DNA of 64,000 nucleotides from Ruminococcus sp. (GCA_015066865.1 SVNQ01000003.1:1-64000); one strand, 5' to 3'. Numbered from the stretch's first letter, positions 1 through 12,058 are shown. Translations and numbers: made by a program. Notes: generated by a model not told the origin, from the letters alone.

Positions 1-326
<326 letters not shown>

Positions 327-364
327 CTTTTCCGCCATTCTGTGGTAAACTGAATTTATCAGAC

Positions 365-400
365 GGCTCCGTTTGCATGTCCGCAGGCGGAGCCTTTTTT
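365..400 (+). terminator. Rho-independent terminator after enolase
   Basis: GGCTCCG...CGGAGCC stem followed by TTTTTT. Confidence 0.85.
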
Positions 401-423
401 AATAATCACGGAGGTAACATTCT

Positions 424-1776
424 ATGAATTATAAAAAGGCACTTTCCGTCTTTCTCGCCTGCATGACTGCAGCTTCCGCTTCATTTTCCGTACAGGCAGA
501 CGAGCAGAAAAACGGTATTGTCTATGACGGCGATTCCGCAAGCTATTTTCAGGACGGTGTGGCACTGACGGGGAAATTTTCCGCTGCCCCTGCGCTCCTC
601 ATCGGCGATATTGACGGAAATGCTGTGGTCAATACAGTGGATGCAGCATATATTTTGACAGCAGCAGCCAGTTCTGCGGTTTCCGGCAAAAGCGTGAGCG
701 AAGAAATGCAGGCACTCGGTCTTGCGGCGGATGCCGCAGATCACGCTGACTGCAATCTTGATGATAACATCAATGCAATTGATGCGGCACAAATTCTTGT
801 CTACGCCGCCGCCACAGGCGCAGGCGAAACACCTCCTGCGCTGGGCTCGGTCTGTTACTATGCAAATGCCGAAGGTATTCTGCAAAAGGGATGGATTCTG
901 CATGAGCTGACAGCTTATTATGCGGGGGAGGATTACGTCCTCAAAACAAACAATGAAGTCATTGAAGGTAATTCCTATGAATTTGACGATGACGGCGCAC
1001 TGCATTCCGGCTGGCTGCACGTCGGAGAGGCTTCCTACTGCTTTGCCGATGGAAAGGCACTGACGGGAATACAGTCCATCAGCGAACAACGGTATTATTT
1101 CCACCCGGAAACCGGCATTCTGGTCTGCGGTGACACCGTAAACGGAATCACAACGAATGCGGACGGCATCATCACCAAGGTGCTGCTCGACACGCCCTAC
1201 ATCAGTCAGATCGGATATCCCACGGGATGTGAGAGCGCAAGCGCTGTCATGCTCCTGCGTGACGCAGGTTACTCCACATCCATCGACACCTTTATTGATA
1301 CAGCGCTTGACAAGGGATCCCTCTATTCCAGCGGCGGCAAGCTCTACGGTCCGCATCCGGACGAAGCCTTTATCGGTGATCCGAGATCCTCAAGCGGTTT
1401 CGGCTGCTATGCGCCCGTCATCACAAAGGCGCTGAACAAGCTGCTGACAAACGGTGATACCGCTGTCAACATCACAGGCACTCCCCTCTCCCAGCTGCTG
1501 ACGGATTATATCGACAAGGGGCAGCCCGTTGCCATCTGGGCAACCATCAACATGGTGCAATCCACCCCCGGCAGACAGTGGTACCTCACATCGAACGGAT
1601 CGCTCTTCACATGGAAGCGCAGTGAACATTGTCTGGTGCTTGTCGGCTACGATGACAACTACTATTATATCAATGACCCCTACAAGGGCAACGGACTCAA
1701 GGCATATGCCCGCTCCACTGTGGAGGCACGGTACACCTACATGGGAAGTCAGGCGGTTATAATCTCGCAACCGTAA
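424..1776 (+). CDS. Secreted protein: signal peptide, N-terminal dockerin-like module, cell-wall/choline-binding-like repeats, C-terminal C39-like peptidase domain
   Basis: Signal peptide MNYKKALSVFLACMTAASASFSVQA; paired Ca-loop motifs GDIDGNAVVNTVDAAYILTAAA and DCNLDDNINAIDAAQILVYAAA; G-W/Y-rich repeats; C-terminal LDTPYISQIGYPTGCESASAVMLL...HCLVLVGYDDNYYYINDP typical of peptidase_C39_2. Confidence 0.8.
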   Translation: MNYKKALSVFLACMTAASASFSVQADEQKNGIVYDGDSASYFQDGVALTGKFSAAPALLIGDIDGNAVVNTVDAAYILTAAASSAVSGKSVSEEMQALGLAADAADHADCNLDDNINAIDAAQILVYAAATGAGETPPALGSVCYYANAEGILQKGWILHELTAYYAGEDYVLKTNNEVIEGNSYEFDDDGALHSGWLHVGEASYCFADGKALTGIQSISEQRYYFHPETGILVCGDTVNGITTNADGIITKVLLDTPYISQIGYPTGCESASAVMLLRDAGYSTSIDTFIDTALDKGSLYSSGGKLYGPHPDEAFIGDPRSSSGFGCYAPVITKALNKLLTNGDTAVNITGTPLSQLLTDYIDKGQPVAIWATINMVQSTPGRQWYLTSNGSLFTWKRSEHCLVLVGYDDNYYYINDPYKGNGLKAYARSTVEARYTYMGSQAVIISQP

Positions 1777-1805
1777 ACGTCAAAACTATTTACCAAAACG
1801 CAGAA

Positions 1806-1845
1806 CGTCTTATCGGCACTTTTTATCCGCCGATAAGGCGTTTTT
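1806..1845 (+). terminator. Rho-independent terminator
   Basis: CGTCTTATCGGC / GCCGATAAGGCG stem followed by TTTTT. Confidence 0.85.
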
Positions 1846-1884
1846 ATTCAATCAAGATTTTCTAAAAATATTTCAAAAAAACTA

Positions 1885-1913
1885 TTGACAAGAAAGGTAA
1901 TCTGTGGTATAAT
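1885..1913 (+). promoter_or_regulatory. Sigma-A promoter
   Basis: TTGACA-N17-TATAAT upstream of the 1953 CDS. Confidence 0.85.
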
Positions 1914-1952
1914 CATAATGTAAATTGAATTTACCCCAGAAAGGAAGTTATT

Positions 1953-2795
1953 ATGAAAACCGACAAACCGAAAGTAAGCAAGATTCTGCTCAGCATTCTC
2001 CCCGCAGTTTGCTATATCATTCTGTCCGATATTGCGTATGCTCTGCCGCTGTATTTTCCACCCAGCGACGATAATCCATTTGCAAGACACTATGAGTTTA
2101 TTTCACAGGTATTATGCCTTGTCATCAGCCTCCTGATCGGATTTTCAATTTTCCGCAAGAGCGACACCATCAATGTGAAAAAGATTTTTGACTGCAAGGA
2201 GTTCAACATCCTGCCGCCCGTCATGTCGGCACTGTTCCTGTATGCCGCAAGTCAGCTGATCGTACTGACGTTGAGAGCGATCGTGCCTGCACCTGAATTT
2301 TCAGGTGAACCTTCTTCGGAGAATATCCTACTCTACCTGAATTCACTCCCCAACTACGATATACACCGGATTCACTTCATAGAAGACTGGCAGAACATTG
2401 TATTTTCCTTGCTTCTTGCTCCTGTGGCAATTGAACTGTTGTTCCGTTACTTTGCCATAAAAATGCCTGCAAAGCATTTTTCCATCCCCGTTCTCTGCCT
2501 TGCAAACGGACTGCTGTTTGCATTCTCAGGCGGCAATCTGAGCGGCATGATCTTTGCCCTTATCGGCGGTGCTGCAATGGCACTTGTATTTCTGAAAACA
2601 GAAAAACTGCTCTACACCATCATCGCCCATGCACTTTATAACCTAACCACACTGATCCCACAGTTAAATTATTGGTTCCACGAAAACAACCAAACCGGCT
2701 TTACAGGCATTGTGTGGATTGCGATTCAAGCAGTGCTGCTGGCAATCCCTGTAATCTGGTTTTTCACGAGCTTTCGAAAAAGAAGCACAACTTAA
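1953..2795 (+). CDS. CPBP/CAAX-protease-like integral membrane protein (degenerate active-site motif)
   Basis: Multi-TM protein; LLAPVAIELLFRYF aligns with the EExxxR region; later IIAHALYNL resembles the conserved CPBP HxxxN motif. Confidence 0.65.
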   Translation: MKTDKPKVSKILLSILPAVCYIILSDIAYALPLYFPPSDDNPFARHYEFISQVLCLVISLLIGFSIFRKSDTINVKKIFDCKEFNILPPVMSALFLYAASQLIVLTLRAIVPAPEFSGEPSSENILLYLNSLPNYDIHRIHFIEDWQNIVFSLLLAPVAIELLFRYFAIKMPAKHFSIPVLCLANGLLFAFSGGNLSGMIFALIGGAAMALVFLKTEKLLYTIIAHALYNLTTLIPQLNYWFHENNQTGFTGIVWIAIQAVLLAIPVIWFFTSFRKRSTT

Positions 2796-2814
2796 CATTA
2801 TCAAGGAGAATATT

Positions 2815-3567
2815 ATGAATAAAACCGCAAAAATCATCCTGACCGTCGTTTCGATCCTGTTCGTTCTGAGCTTTGCCGCATGGCTGCTCGTACCACGCAT
2901 TCTGCTTGCTGTAAGTACAAAAGCAATTCTCGACGATGTTGGAGAGGCGGCAACGTATTTCACGGAATATGACGTCCGCAATGAGGACGTGCAAACCATC
3001 GACAACGGACATATTACCATTGACATCCCGGCGGATTATACGATAAAGGATACACACATTGACAGTGTTACCATTTATAAAAAACCCGAAACCAATCTAA
3101 CATTACTGATGATAGATAGCGATAATATGAGTGAGATGAATCTGCTTAAAGAGGAAAACCTCAGTGAATACCTGACGGATGTCCAATTCAACATTGGCAC
3201 CAAACAGCTCACGAAGGGCTTTGAGGCACTGGGCAACGGTCTGCCGGACAGCGCTTACAACACCTTTAAATGCATCTGGATGCTGGACAAAGAGGACAAC
3301 AGCTTCTGGAATATCAATCAGGCAACAGCATTTTTTGTGACCGGAACGCTGAAAAACATCCTGATTCAGTATGAAAACACGATGATATACGAAACCGATG
3401 ATATCTGCGGATTTGTGGGATATACACAATTGGATAACGGTACCTTCAGAGTACGGCTGGAGATGTATCAAACGGATGATCTCAACACCGTAAGCACCGT
3501 AATGCTCAGGGTTAAGGATCTCGAAACAGCCTATGCAGTGATGAATTCCGCAAGAGCTTCTGAATAA
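2815..3567 (+). CDS. Uncharacterised membrane-anchored protein
   Basis: ORF with RBS (aaggag) and N-terminal hydrophobic segment KIILTVVSILFVLSFAAWLLV; no family recognised. Confidence 0.7.
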   Translation: MNKTAKIILTVVSILFVLSFAAWLLVPRILLAVSTKAILDDVGEAATYFTEYDVRNEDVQTIDNGHITIDIPADYTIKDTHIDSVTIYKKPETNLTLLMIDSDNMSEMNLLKEENLSEYLTDVQFNIGTKQLTKGFEALGNGLPDSAYNTFKCIWMLDKEDNSFWNINQATAFFVTGTLKNILIQYENTMIYETDDICGFVGYTQLDNGTFRVRLEMYQTDDLNTVSTVMLRVKDLETAYAVMNSARASE

Positions 3568-3573
3568 CACCAA

Positions 3574-3603
3574 AACAGCCCGCCCGATGGCGGGCTTGTT
3601 TTT
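3574..3603 (+). terminator. Rho-independent terminator
   Basis: AGCCCGCC CGAT GGCGGGCT followed by TGTTTTT. Confidence 0.8.
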
Positions 3604-3609
3604 CGTTTC

Positions 3610-3638
3610 TTGACAACCGGGTGCAATCATGCTATACT
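3610..3638 (+). promoter_or_regulatory. Sigma-A promoter
   Basis: TTGACA-N17-TATACT upstream of the 3668 CDS. Confidence 0.75.
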
Positions 3639-3667
3639 ATAATTATTATTTTTACAGGAGGAACACC

Positions 3668-4900
3668 ATGGGACTTTTTGATAAATGGAAAAAGAAGAAA
3701 ACTGCAGAACAGGAGCCTGCCTACAATCCGATTCTCGACGAAGCCGCAGAAGCTCCGAAGCCTGCGCCGCAGCAGGCGAAGCCGGAAGTCGAAATGCCGT
3801 CCATTCACGAACTTCTGGAGATCGTGTATGCAAAGACAAAGGGTGCAGAATGGAACGGCGAGAACGGTCTGCGTTTTCCGTGCGGTCTGGAGCTGACATT
3901 CACTGTCAAGCAGACAAATCATTACCCAAACGGCTGCTGCGTGCAGCTGCTGGCGGTGATGTGGCATCCGCATTTTGACGAGGATATGGTTGAATCCATC
4001 GCAGGCATCGGCAAAACAGAGGCGGATGCCGCCCGTCAGGGTGCGGAATCCTTCTGCGCAGGTGTGCTGGAGTTTGTGCTTGCGGCACTGCAGTGTACGG
4101 GCGAACGCACCATGACCGCTAAGCTGCAGGGGAAGGAGCATATCTTCCACGTTCCATGCACGATCGGCACACAGCATATGGGAAAGCAGGACGAAAAGGC
4201 TGCCGAGCTGTGGAACATTGTCAAGGACAGCATTCCGCAGTACCTCGGCACCAAAAAGGCATACTGGATCAAGCTTTTCTCCTCCCGCATGGGCGAAACG
4301 ATCTGCGAAGCACGAATCAACGGCATGAAATTCCCGGATCTGACGGATGTGCTGTATCAGGCAATTGCCGACGGCAAATCCACTGCAGAGGGCTGCTCCG
4401 ACAAATGCTTCGTGCTGCTTTTGCAGGATGATGCAACCTATGAGCCTTGTCCATTCACCAAGGCGGACGTAAGCCAGCTTGCATTCAAGGCACTGGATAT
4501 GATGAAGGAAATCAAAGATGAACAGTCGCACGAGTGTGTTTTCAGTGAGATCCGTGCGCTCACGCCCCATCCCTTCCTTGGGGGCGAGGCTTGTGCATTC
4601 CTCCCCGAAATCTACAGCCACATCGTCCTCAACTACCGTGCAAGCGATGCTGTGCTTCCTGTTAACCTCAACTGCGGTGAGATCCGCAAATCCCAGATCC
4701 GTTCGTTCGGCTACCTTGAAGACGCAGTGCTGCAATACATGCGAACCAGAAAACCGGACAAGGATGACAACCTGCAGATCCTCTGTCTGAGTGCGGAATT
4801 CAAGGCAGTGCATCAGGCAGTTGTGAACGGCTCCAAGGTGGAAGATCTGCGTTTCAGTCCGCTTGGATTTGTTACCCCTGAGGACTATGTGATCTGGTAA
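3668..4900 (+). CDS. Conserved hypothetical protein, about 410 aa
   Basis: Long ORF; AGGAGG RBS just upstream of ATG 3668, so the track start at 3629 is probably too far upstream. Confidence 0.75.
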   Translation: MGLFDKWKKKKTAEQEPAYNPILDEAAEAPKPAPQQAKPEVEMPSIHELLEIVYAKTKGAEWNGENGLRFPCGLELTFTVKQTNHYPNGCCVQLLAVMWHPHFDEDMVESIAGIGKTEADAARQGAESFCAGVLEFVLAALQCTGERTMTAKLQGKEHIFHVPCTIGTQHMGKQDEKAAELWNIVKDSIPQYLGTKKAYWIKLFSSRMGETICEARINGMKFPDLTDVLYQAIADGKSTAEGCSDKCFVLLLQDDATYEPCPFTKADVSQLAFKALDMMKEIKDEQSHECVFSEIRALTPHPFLGGEACAFLPEIYSHIVLNYRASDAVLPVNLNCGEIRKSQIRSFGYLEDAVLQYMRTRKPDKDDNLQILCLSAEFKAVHQAVVNGSKVEDLRFSPLGFVTPEDYVIW

Positions 4901-4991
4901 TTCCGGAGTATTTCCTCTCATGACGGCGCCTGCAATGCAGATGCACCTATCGGATTTATCCCGAAAAACAGGCAATGTTAATTTGCATTGC

Positions 4992-5020
4992 TTGACCGCA
5001 GCGTAAGGCTGTGGTATCAT
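4992..5020 (+). promoter_or_regulatory. Promoter with inverted repeat in the spacer (possible autoregulatory operator)
   Basis: TTGACC-N17-TATCAT; CCGCAGC GTAAG GCTGTGG near-palindrome overlaps the -35 and spacer. Confidence 0.6.
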
Positions 5021-5051
5021 TAAGGCAACCGGTATGAAGGAGGTTTCAAAA

Positions 5052-5780
5052 ATGCTTGGTGAAAATATTAAAAAATACCGTAAACAAAAAGGCTACTCAC
5101 AGGAAGTACTCGCACAGGAAATGAACGTGGTTCGACAGACGATCTCCAAATGGGAAAAGGGTTACTCCGTCCCCGATGCAGTTATGCTCGAAAAGCTTGC
5201 AGAGCTGTTTGAGGTGCCCGTGAGCGCCCTGCTCGGCAATGCGGAAACCAATGCGGTACCGCAATCGGATCTTGCACAGATTTCTGCACAGCTGTCGATT
5301 CTCAATGAACAGATGGCAAGGGAGCTTACAAGAAGGAAACGCATCCGCAAAATTATCGGCATTGTCTGCATCTCGCTGCTCCTGCTTTGCATCATTCTGT
5401 TTGTGATCATCATGATTCCAAGAAGTATTTCCAGACCGTTGGAATACGGAGATGTCAGCAATTACAGCACACACGAGGTCGCATCGGAGCTTTACACGCA
5501 AAAGGACATTGACAGTGCGTTTAAATCTGTAGAGGCTTATTTCCAGACAAAATTTGAATGCTGTACGCTGATAGAGCTGTACTACGCCGGCGATGAAATA
5601 TCGAAAATCGAAAGCGGAGATGACGGCGGCGATAATCTCGTCCTGTTCTCCTCATTCAGGGCAGGATATGGAAGTGGTCTTGACGGCGGATCCATAACCG
5701 GAGTTTACTCCGGTTGGAAATGGATACTGGAAAAGAATGCGGAAGGAAACTGGGAAGTTGTAAACTACGGTTATGCTTAA
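5052..5780 (+). CDS. XRE-family HTH transcriptional regulator with C-terminal TM segment
   Basis: LGENIKKYRKQKGYSQEVLAQEMNVVRQTISKWEKGYSVPDAVMLEKLAELFEV HTH_3; hydrophobic stretch IIGIVCISLLLLCIILFVIIMI; RBS aaggagg. Confidence 0.92.
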   Translation: MLGENIKKYRKQKGYSQEVLAQEMNVVRQTISKWEKGYSVPDAVMLEKLAELFEVPVSALLGNAETNAVPQSDLAQISAQLSILNEQMARELTRRKRIRKIIGIVCISLLLLCIILFVIIMIPRSISRPLEYGDVSNYSTHEVASELYTQKDIDSAFKSVEAYFQTKFECCTLIELYYAGDEISKIESGDDGGDNLVLFSSFRAGYGSGLDGGSITGVYSGWKWILEKNAEGNWEVVNYGYA

Positions 5781-5790
5781 AAATGCACAT

Positions 5791-5820
5791 AAAAAAGCAC
5801 CCATGAAAGGGTGCTTTTTT
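5791..5820. terminator. Bidirectional terminator between HTH gene and groEL
   Basis: AAAAAAGCACCC ATGAAA GGGTGCTTTTTT. Confidence 0.9.
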
Positions 5821-5843
5821 GATTCAGATATTGCTTTGCATCA

Positions 5844-7481
<1,638 letters not shown>

Positions 7482-7526
7482 TCACCTTTCTGTTTAGATA
7501 TGTCAAATATACTTGATACGCTGTGA

Positions 7527-7835
<309 letters not shown>

Positions 7836-7867
7836 TCATTTGTTCAATGTAATCGCTTTTTCAGCGT

Positions 7868-7894
7868 TTAGCACTCTGTCTTGTCGAGTGCTAA
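7868..7894. promoter_or_regulatory. CIRCE element (HrcA operator) upstream of groES-groEL
   Basis: TTAGCACTC-N9-GAGTGCTAA, perfect match to the CIRCE consensus. Confidence 0.98.
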
Positions 7895-8246
7895 CAATAT
7901 TATTTTACCAGTTTTGCCGGAAAAATCAAGCCTATTTTGTAAGTTTTCTATTTTTTTGTAGCATTGCACAATTTTGGTGAAAATTTGCCAACCATTCGTT
8001 ACACTTTGTCATAGCATTCCCATGCACCAACAAATCTTATTTTACACTATATACACATTTTATTCAATATTTTTTCATATTTTTGCCTCGCAAATCTTGT
8101 ATAATTATTATGGGACTTTTTAATTATTTGTAAACAAAAGAAGAATGTCCGCCGTTTGAAAACCCAAAGAAACAAAGAGGCACAGGGCATCTTCCGTCAT
8201 ATAGAAGTACCAAAATACATTATATCATGAGAGGAGTAAAACTACT

Positions 8247-8942
8247 ATGGCACTTGAAAAAGTACTCGTCGTAGATGACGACCAGAACATCTGCGATCTG
8301 CTGAGAATGTATCTGGAAAAGGAAGGCTACAGCGTTATTATTTCCAATGACGGCAAGGAGGCTGTGGTAAAGTTCAACGCACTCAATCCCGACATTGTGC
8401 TGCTGGACATCATGCTGCCCTCTATGGACGGCAGACAGGTATGCCGTGAGATCCGCAAAAATTCCAATGTACCGATCATCATGATTTCCGCAAAGAACGA
8501 AACCTTCGACAAGGTGCTCGGTCTTGAGCTGGGTGCGGATGATTATATTTCCAAGCCTTTTGACGCAAAGGAAGTCATTGCCAGAATCAAGGCGATCGCA
8601 CGCCGCATGGGTTCGAGTGCATCCGAGCCGGAAACCAAGGAAGTGCGTTATGATAAGCTTGTTGTCAACATGACACGCTACGAACTGCGTGTCAATGACA
8701 AGGTTCTGGACACACCCCCGAAGGAACTGGAACTGCTGTTCTATCTGGCATCCAATCCGAACCATGTATACACCCGTGATCAGCTCCTTGACGAGGTATG
8801 GGGCTTTGAGTATTATGGTGATTCCAGAACCATTGACGTGCATATCAAGCGCCTGCGTGAAAAGCTGCAGGATGTTTCGCCGCACTGGGCATTGAAAACC
8901 GTATGGGGCGTCGGCTACAAATTCGAGGCTGACGAGGAATAA
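8247..8942 (+). CDS. OmpR/PhoB-family response regulator
   Basis: Receiver domain (VLVVDDDQNICDLLRMYLE, DIVLLDIMLP) plus winged-helix C-terminus (ELELLFYLASNPNHVYTRDQLLDEVWGFEYYGDSRTIDVHIKRLREKL). Confidence 0.97.
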   Translation: MALEKVLVVDDDQNICDLLRMYLEKEGYSVIISNDGKEAVVKFNALNPDIVLLDIMLPSMDGRQVCREIRKNSNVPIIMISAKNETFDKVLGLELGADDYISKPFDAKEVIARIKAIARRMGSSASEPETKEVRYDKLVVNMTRYELRVNDKVLDTPPKELELLFYLASNPNHVYTRDQLLDEVWGFEYYGDSRTIDVHIKRLREKLQDVSPHWALKTVWGVGYKFEADEE

Positions 8943-8970
8943 CCATTACCCTTTGGGGCAGGTGTAGAAT

Positions 8971-10416
8971 TTGAAAAAAAACAAAACAATCAAAAAGCCA
9001 AATGTCAGCAAGCTTTCCGCCGGATACCTTCGTCTGTCTCAGATCCTGTTGTTCTGCGGCATTCTGCTGACTGGCGTGTTTATGGTATGCAGTGCAGCAA
9101 GCACGCATACAAATGTTGCCAAAAAAGCCTTGCTGCAGAACTGTGAGGCTCTGATCGCCAACATCTCAGAGGCTTACGGCAACAAATACTGGATCCCCAA
9201 TCCGCAGATCACACAGCTTCTGCAAACGGCCGAAGAAGAATATAGCTACCAGCTGTATCTGTACGACGAAAACGGCGATGAGATCTATCCGCACGCACTG
9301 GGAGAGGGCTCTCCCCTTGCGCCTTCCGTCAAGCCGCACCTAAAAAACGGCAATTATATGGATATTGGGTATTTTTCAAAAGACGCTGCGAAGCCTGAGC
9401 TTTGCTGTGCCATTCGTTTTACGCTGCTGTCTACATCGAACACACAGGATGTATTCTACATTGCCGCTGTCAGCGATGCGGCAAGTCTGACGGAATACAC
9501 CCAGCTTCTGGTTCTGTATCTGGTGATCTGCCTGATCATCTCCATGCTGCTGTTCATGCTGCTGTTCCGCCTTGGTGCGGGACGTCTTGACAATCAGTTT
9601 GAAAACCTCAACAGTGTTGTCAGTCAGTATGCCGAGGGAGAATTTTCAGCCCGTGCAAACATTGCAGAACACAGCGAATTGTACGAATTTGCGTCCACGC
9701 TCAATCGCATGGCGGAATTTATTGAACAGAATGAAAATACAAGAAGAAATTTCATTGCCAATGTGTCGCACGAACTGCGAACTCCCATGACGACCATCGG
9801 CGGCTTTGCCGACGGCATTCTGGATGGTACAATTCCACCGGAACAGCATGAGAAATACACCCGCATCATTGCCGATGAGATCCATCGCCTGCGCACACTG
9901 GTCAATTCCATGCTGAATCTGTCCAAGTTTGAGGCGGGAGAAATGCAGCTGCGCTCTACGGATGTGGATATTGCCGCACTGCTGATCAAAACCGTTCTGA
10001 TGTTTGAGAAGCGCATCAACGAAAAGAAGGTTGATGTAGAGGGTCTGGAGGACGCTTCTCTGCAGCTGTATGCGGATGAGGATCTGATGTTTCAGGTGCT
10101 CTATAATCTGATCGAAAATGCCGTAAAATTTGTCAATGAAGGCGGCGTTATCAGCTTCTCCCTTCATAAGGATGCCCAGACTGCGTACATTACCATCAAA
10201 AACAGCGGCGAGGGTCTGGCGGATGATGAATTGCCGAAGATCTTTGATCGCTTCTACAAAACGGATGAATCCCGCAGCAAGGACAAAACCGGTCTGGGGC
10301 TGGGACTTTCCATTGTACGGAAGATCGTACATCTGCATCAGGGCCATATCGTTGTCAAAAGCGTTAAGGGAGAGTATACAGCGTTTGAGATCCAGCTTCC
10401 GATCAAAAACGGATAG
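8971..10416 (+). CDS. Sensor histidine kinase (probable TTG start)
   Basis: TM segments, HAMP-like region, HisKA box FIANVSHELRTPMTTIGG, HATPase N/G boxes NLIENAVKF...GLGLGLSIVRKI; directly downstream of the response regulator. Confidence 0.95.
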   Translation: MKKNKTIKKPNVSKLSAGYLRLSQILLFCGILLTGVFMVCSAASTHTNVAKKALLQNCEALIANISEAYGNKYWIPNPQITQLLQTAEEEYSYQLYLYDENGDEIYPHALGEGSPLAPSVKPHLKNGNYMDIGYFSKDAAKPELCCAIRFTLLSTSNTQDVFYIAAVSDAASLTEYTQLLVLYLVICLIISMLLFMLLFRLGAGRLDNQFENLNSVVSQYAEGEFSARANIAEHSELYEFASTLNRMAEFIEQNENTRRNFIANVSHELRTPMTTIGGFADGILDGTIPPEQHEKYTRIIADEIHRLRTLVNSMLNLSKFEAGEMQLRSTDVDIAALLIKTVLMFEKRINEKKVDVEGLEDASLQLYADEDLMFQVLYNLIENAVKFVNEGGVISFSLHKDAQTAYITIKNSGEGLADDELPKIFDRFYKTDESRSKDKTGLGLGLSIVRKIVHLHQGHIVVKSVKGEYTAFEIQLPIKNG

Positions 10417-10443
10417 CGGAAAGGAGCCTGCATCTGCAGGAAC

Positions 10444-11976
10444 ATGTCTATGGAAGATAACAAGAATCAGTTTGATTCATCAAATAGGGGCGATTTGCAG
10501 ACGGGGTCTGCTTTTCCGGATCCGACTGTTACAATGCCGGAAATCTCCCCCATTCCCTCGCAGGTCAATAAACCCTTCGGGGATACGATAGCTGAGGGCA
10601 TGATTCCGGAAATGCCTTCAGTCCGGCAGAATCCCCCGGCGGCTGAGATGCCTGCTTCAGGGGAATCTACCCAAATTCCGGAACAATCCGTGCAGACGGT
10701 GTCTCCCCTTCAGGAACCGCCGAAGGAAACCATTCCTCCTCCTGCACAGTACAACTACAGCATGCAATACCAACAGCCGCAGGTTCAGCCGGTTCCTGCC
10801 ATGAACCGCAGGATCTACACGATGTCAGCGGTGATCGCTGTGATGATTTTCCTGCTCTGCCTGTTCTGCATCGGTTCCGACCTGCTGCATGGTGCGCTGG
10901 GTGATCAGGGCAGCGGCACGGGGTATGAGGTTGTGATCAATGTCCAGCCCAAGCCCGAACTTGATCCCGATGATGAAAATGTTACTGCTGACGGCGAATA
11001 CACTGCCAAGGGCGTTGCAGAGCTTGTAAAGCCCTCCATTGTCGAAGTTCATGCTTACAAAACGCTTTTGCCTGCCCACTCTGAACTTAAAGGAACGGGT
11101 TCCGGCATTATCATATCCAAGGATGGATTCATCATTACCAACGCTCATGTCGTGGAGGGCATGTCGTTCATGGTGATTCTGGATGATGAAACCGAATATG
11201 AAGCGAAGGTCATCGGAAAAGACGCAAAAACTGACCTCGCAGTACTGAAAATCGAAGCGAACAATCTGACAGCAGCCATGCTGGGAGATTCCGATGAGGT
11301 GTATGTGGGAGAGAATGTCATTGCCATCGGCAATCCTGCCGGTCTGACAAATACGGTCACAAAGGGCATTGTATCTGCCATCAACCGTCAGGTGCGTTCG
11401 GAAAGCAATGCATTTGACATGGACTGCATCCAGACGGATGCTGCCATCAGCCCCGGAAATTCCGGCGGTGCGCTCGTAAATATGTACGGGCAGGTCATCG
11501 GCATCACCTCCTCAAAATATGCAAGCAGCTATATTCAGGGGAATGCCTACGAAGGTCTTGGCTTTGCCATCACCATCAACGAGGCACTGCCGATCATCGA
11601 AGACCTGATTACACAGGGCTATGTTTCGGGAAGATTCCGTATCGGCATTTCGTTCTATGAAACGGATAAAGAAAGCACAAAGGAAATCTATCTCTCTGAA
11701 ATGGGCGAAGAACTGCCCGATGAATTGTCCGGTCTTTGGATCATAAAAATTGACGAGGACTGTGATATTTCCAATACTGATTTGCAGCCCTATGATTTTA
11801 TTACTGCAATCAATGGCATTGAAGTGGATAATTACGATGATGTGATACAGGTGCTTGACGGCTACAAGGGCGGTGACACGGTTTCCGCAACCTGTGCAAG
11901 AGTGGAGGAAGACGGCAATATCACCTATTTTGATATTGAATTTAAGGTTGAAGTGGATACTTCGGGAAATTATTAA
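10444..11976 (+). CDS. HtrA/DegP-like S1C serine protease with TM anchor and PDZ domain
   Basis: Pro-rich cytoplasmic N-terminus, single TM, catalytic motifs ITNAHVVEG, TDLAVLKI, PGNSGGALVN, C-terminal PDZ-like segment. Confidence 0.93.
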   Translation: MSMEDNKNQFDSSNRGDLQTGSAFPDPTVTMPEISPIPSQVNKPFGDTIAEGMIPEMPSVRQNPPAAEMPASGESTQIPEQSVQTVSPLQEPPKETIPPPAQYNYSMQYQQPQVQPVPAMNRRIYTMSAVIAVMIFLLCLFCIGSDLLHGALGDQGSGTGYEVVINVQPKPELDPDDENVTADGEYTAKGVAELVKPSIVEVHAYKTLLPAHSELKGTGSGIIISKDGFIITNAHVVEGMSFMVILDDETEYEAKVIGKDAKTDLAVLKIEANNLTAAMLGDSDEVYVGENVIAIGNPAGLTNTVTKGIVSAINRQVRSESNAFDMDCIQTDAAISPGNSGGALVNMYGQVIGITSSKYASSYIQGNAYEGLGFAITINEALPIIEDLITQGYVSGRFRIGISFYETDKESTKEIYLSEMGEELPDELSGLWIIKIDEDCDISNTDLQPYDFITAINGIEVDNYDDVIQVLDGYKGGDTVSATCARVEEDGNITYFDIEFKVEVDTSGNY

Positions 11977-12005
11977 TACAACCGATTCATCCCTTGGATT
12001 CTATT

Positions 12006-12040
12006 AAGCATTGCCCTGCCTATGGTGGGGCAATGCTTTT
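12006..12040 (+). terminator. Rho-independent terminator after htrA-like gene
   Basis: AAGCATTGCCC / GGGGCAATGCTT followed by TTT. Confidence 0.8.
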
Positions 12041-12058
12041 GCCATGCAGCCTTTTCAA

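Noticed and set aside
3632-5020. 462-aa minus-strand ORF
   Set aside because: Antisense to the 3668-4900 CDS, which has a promoter and RBS; composition is unlike a real protein.
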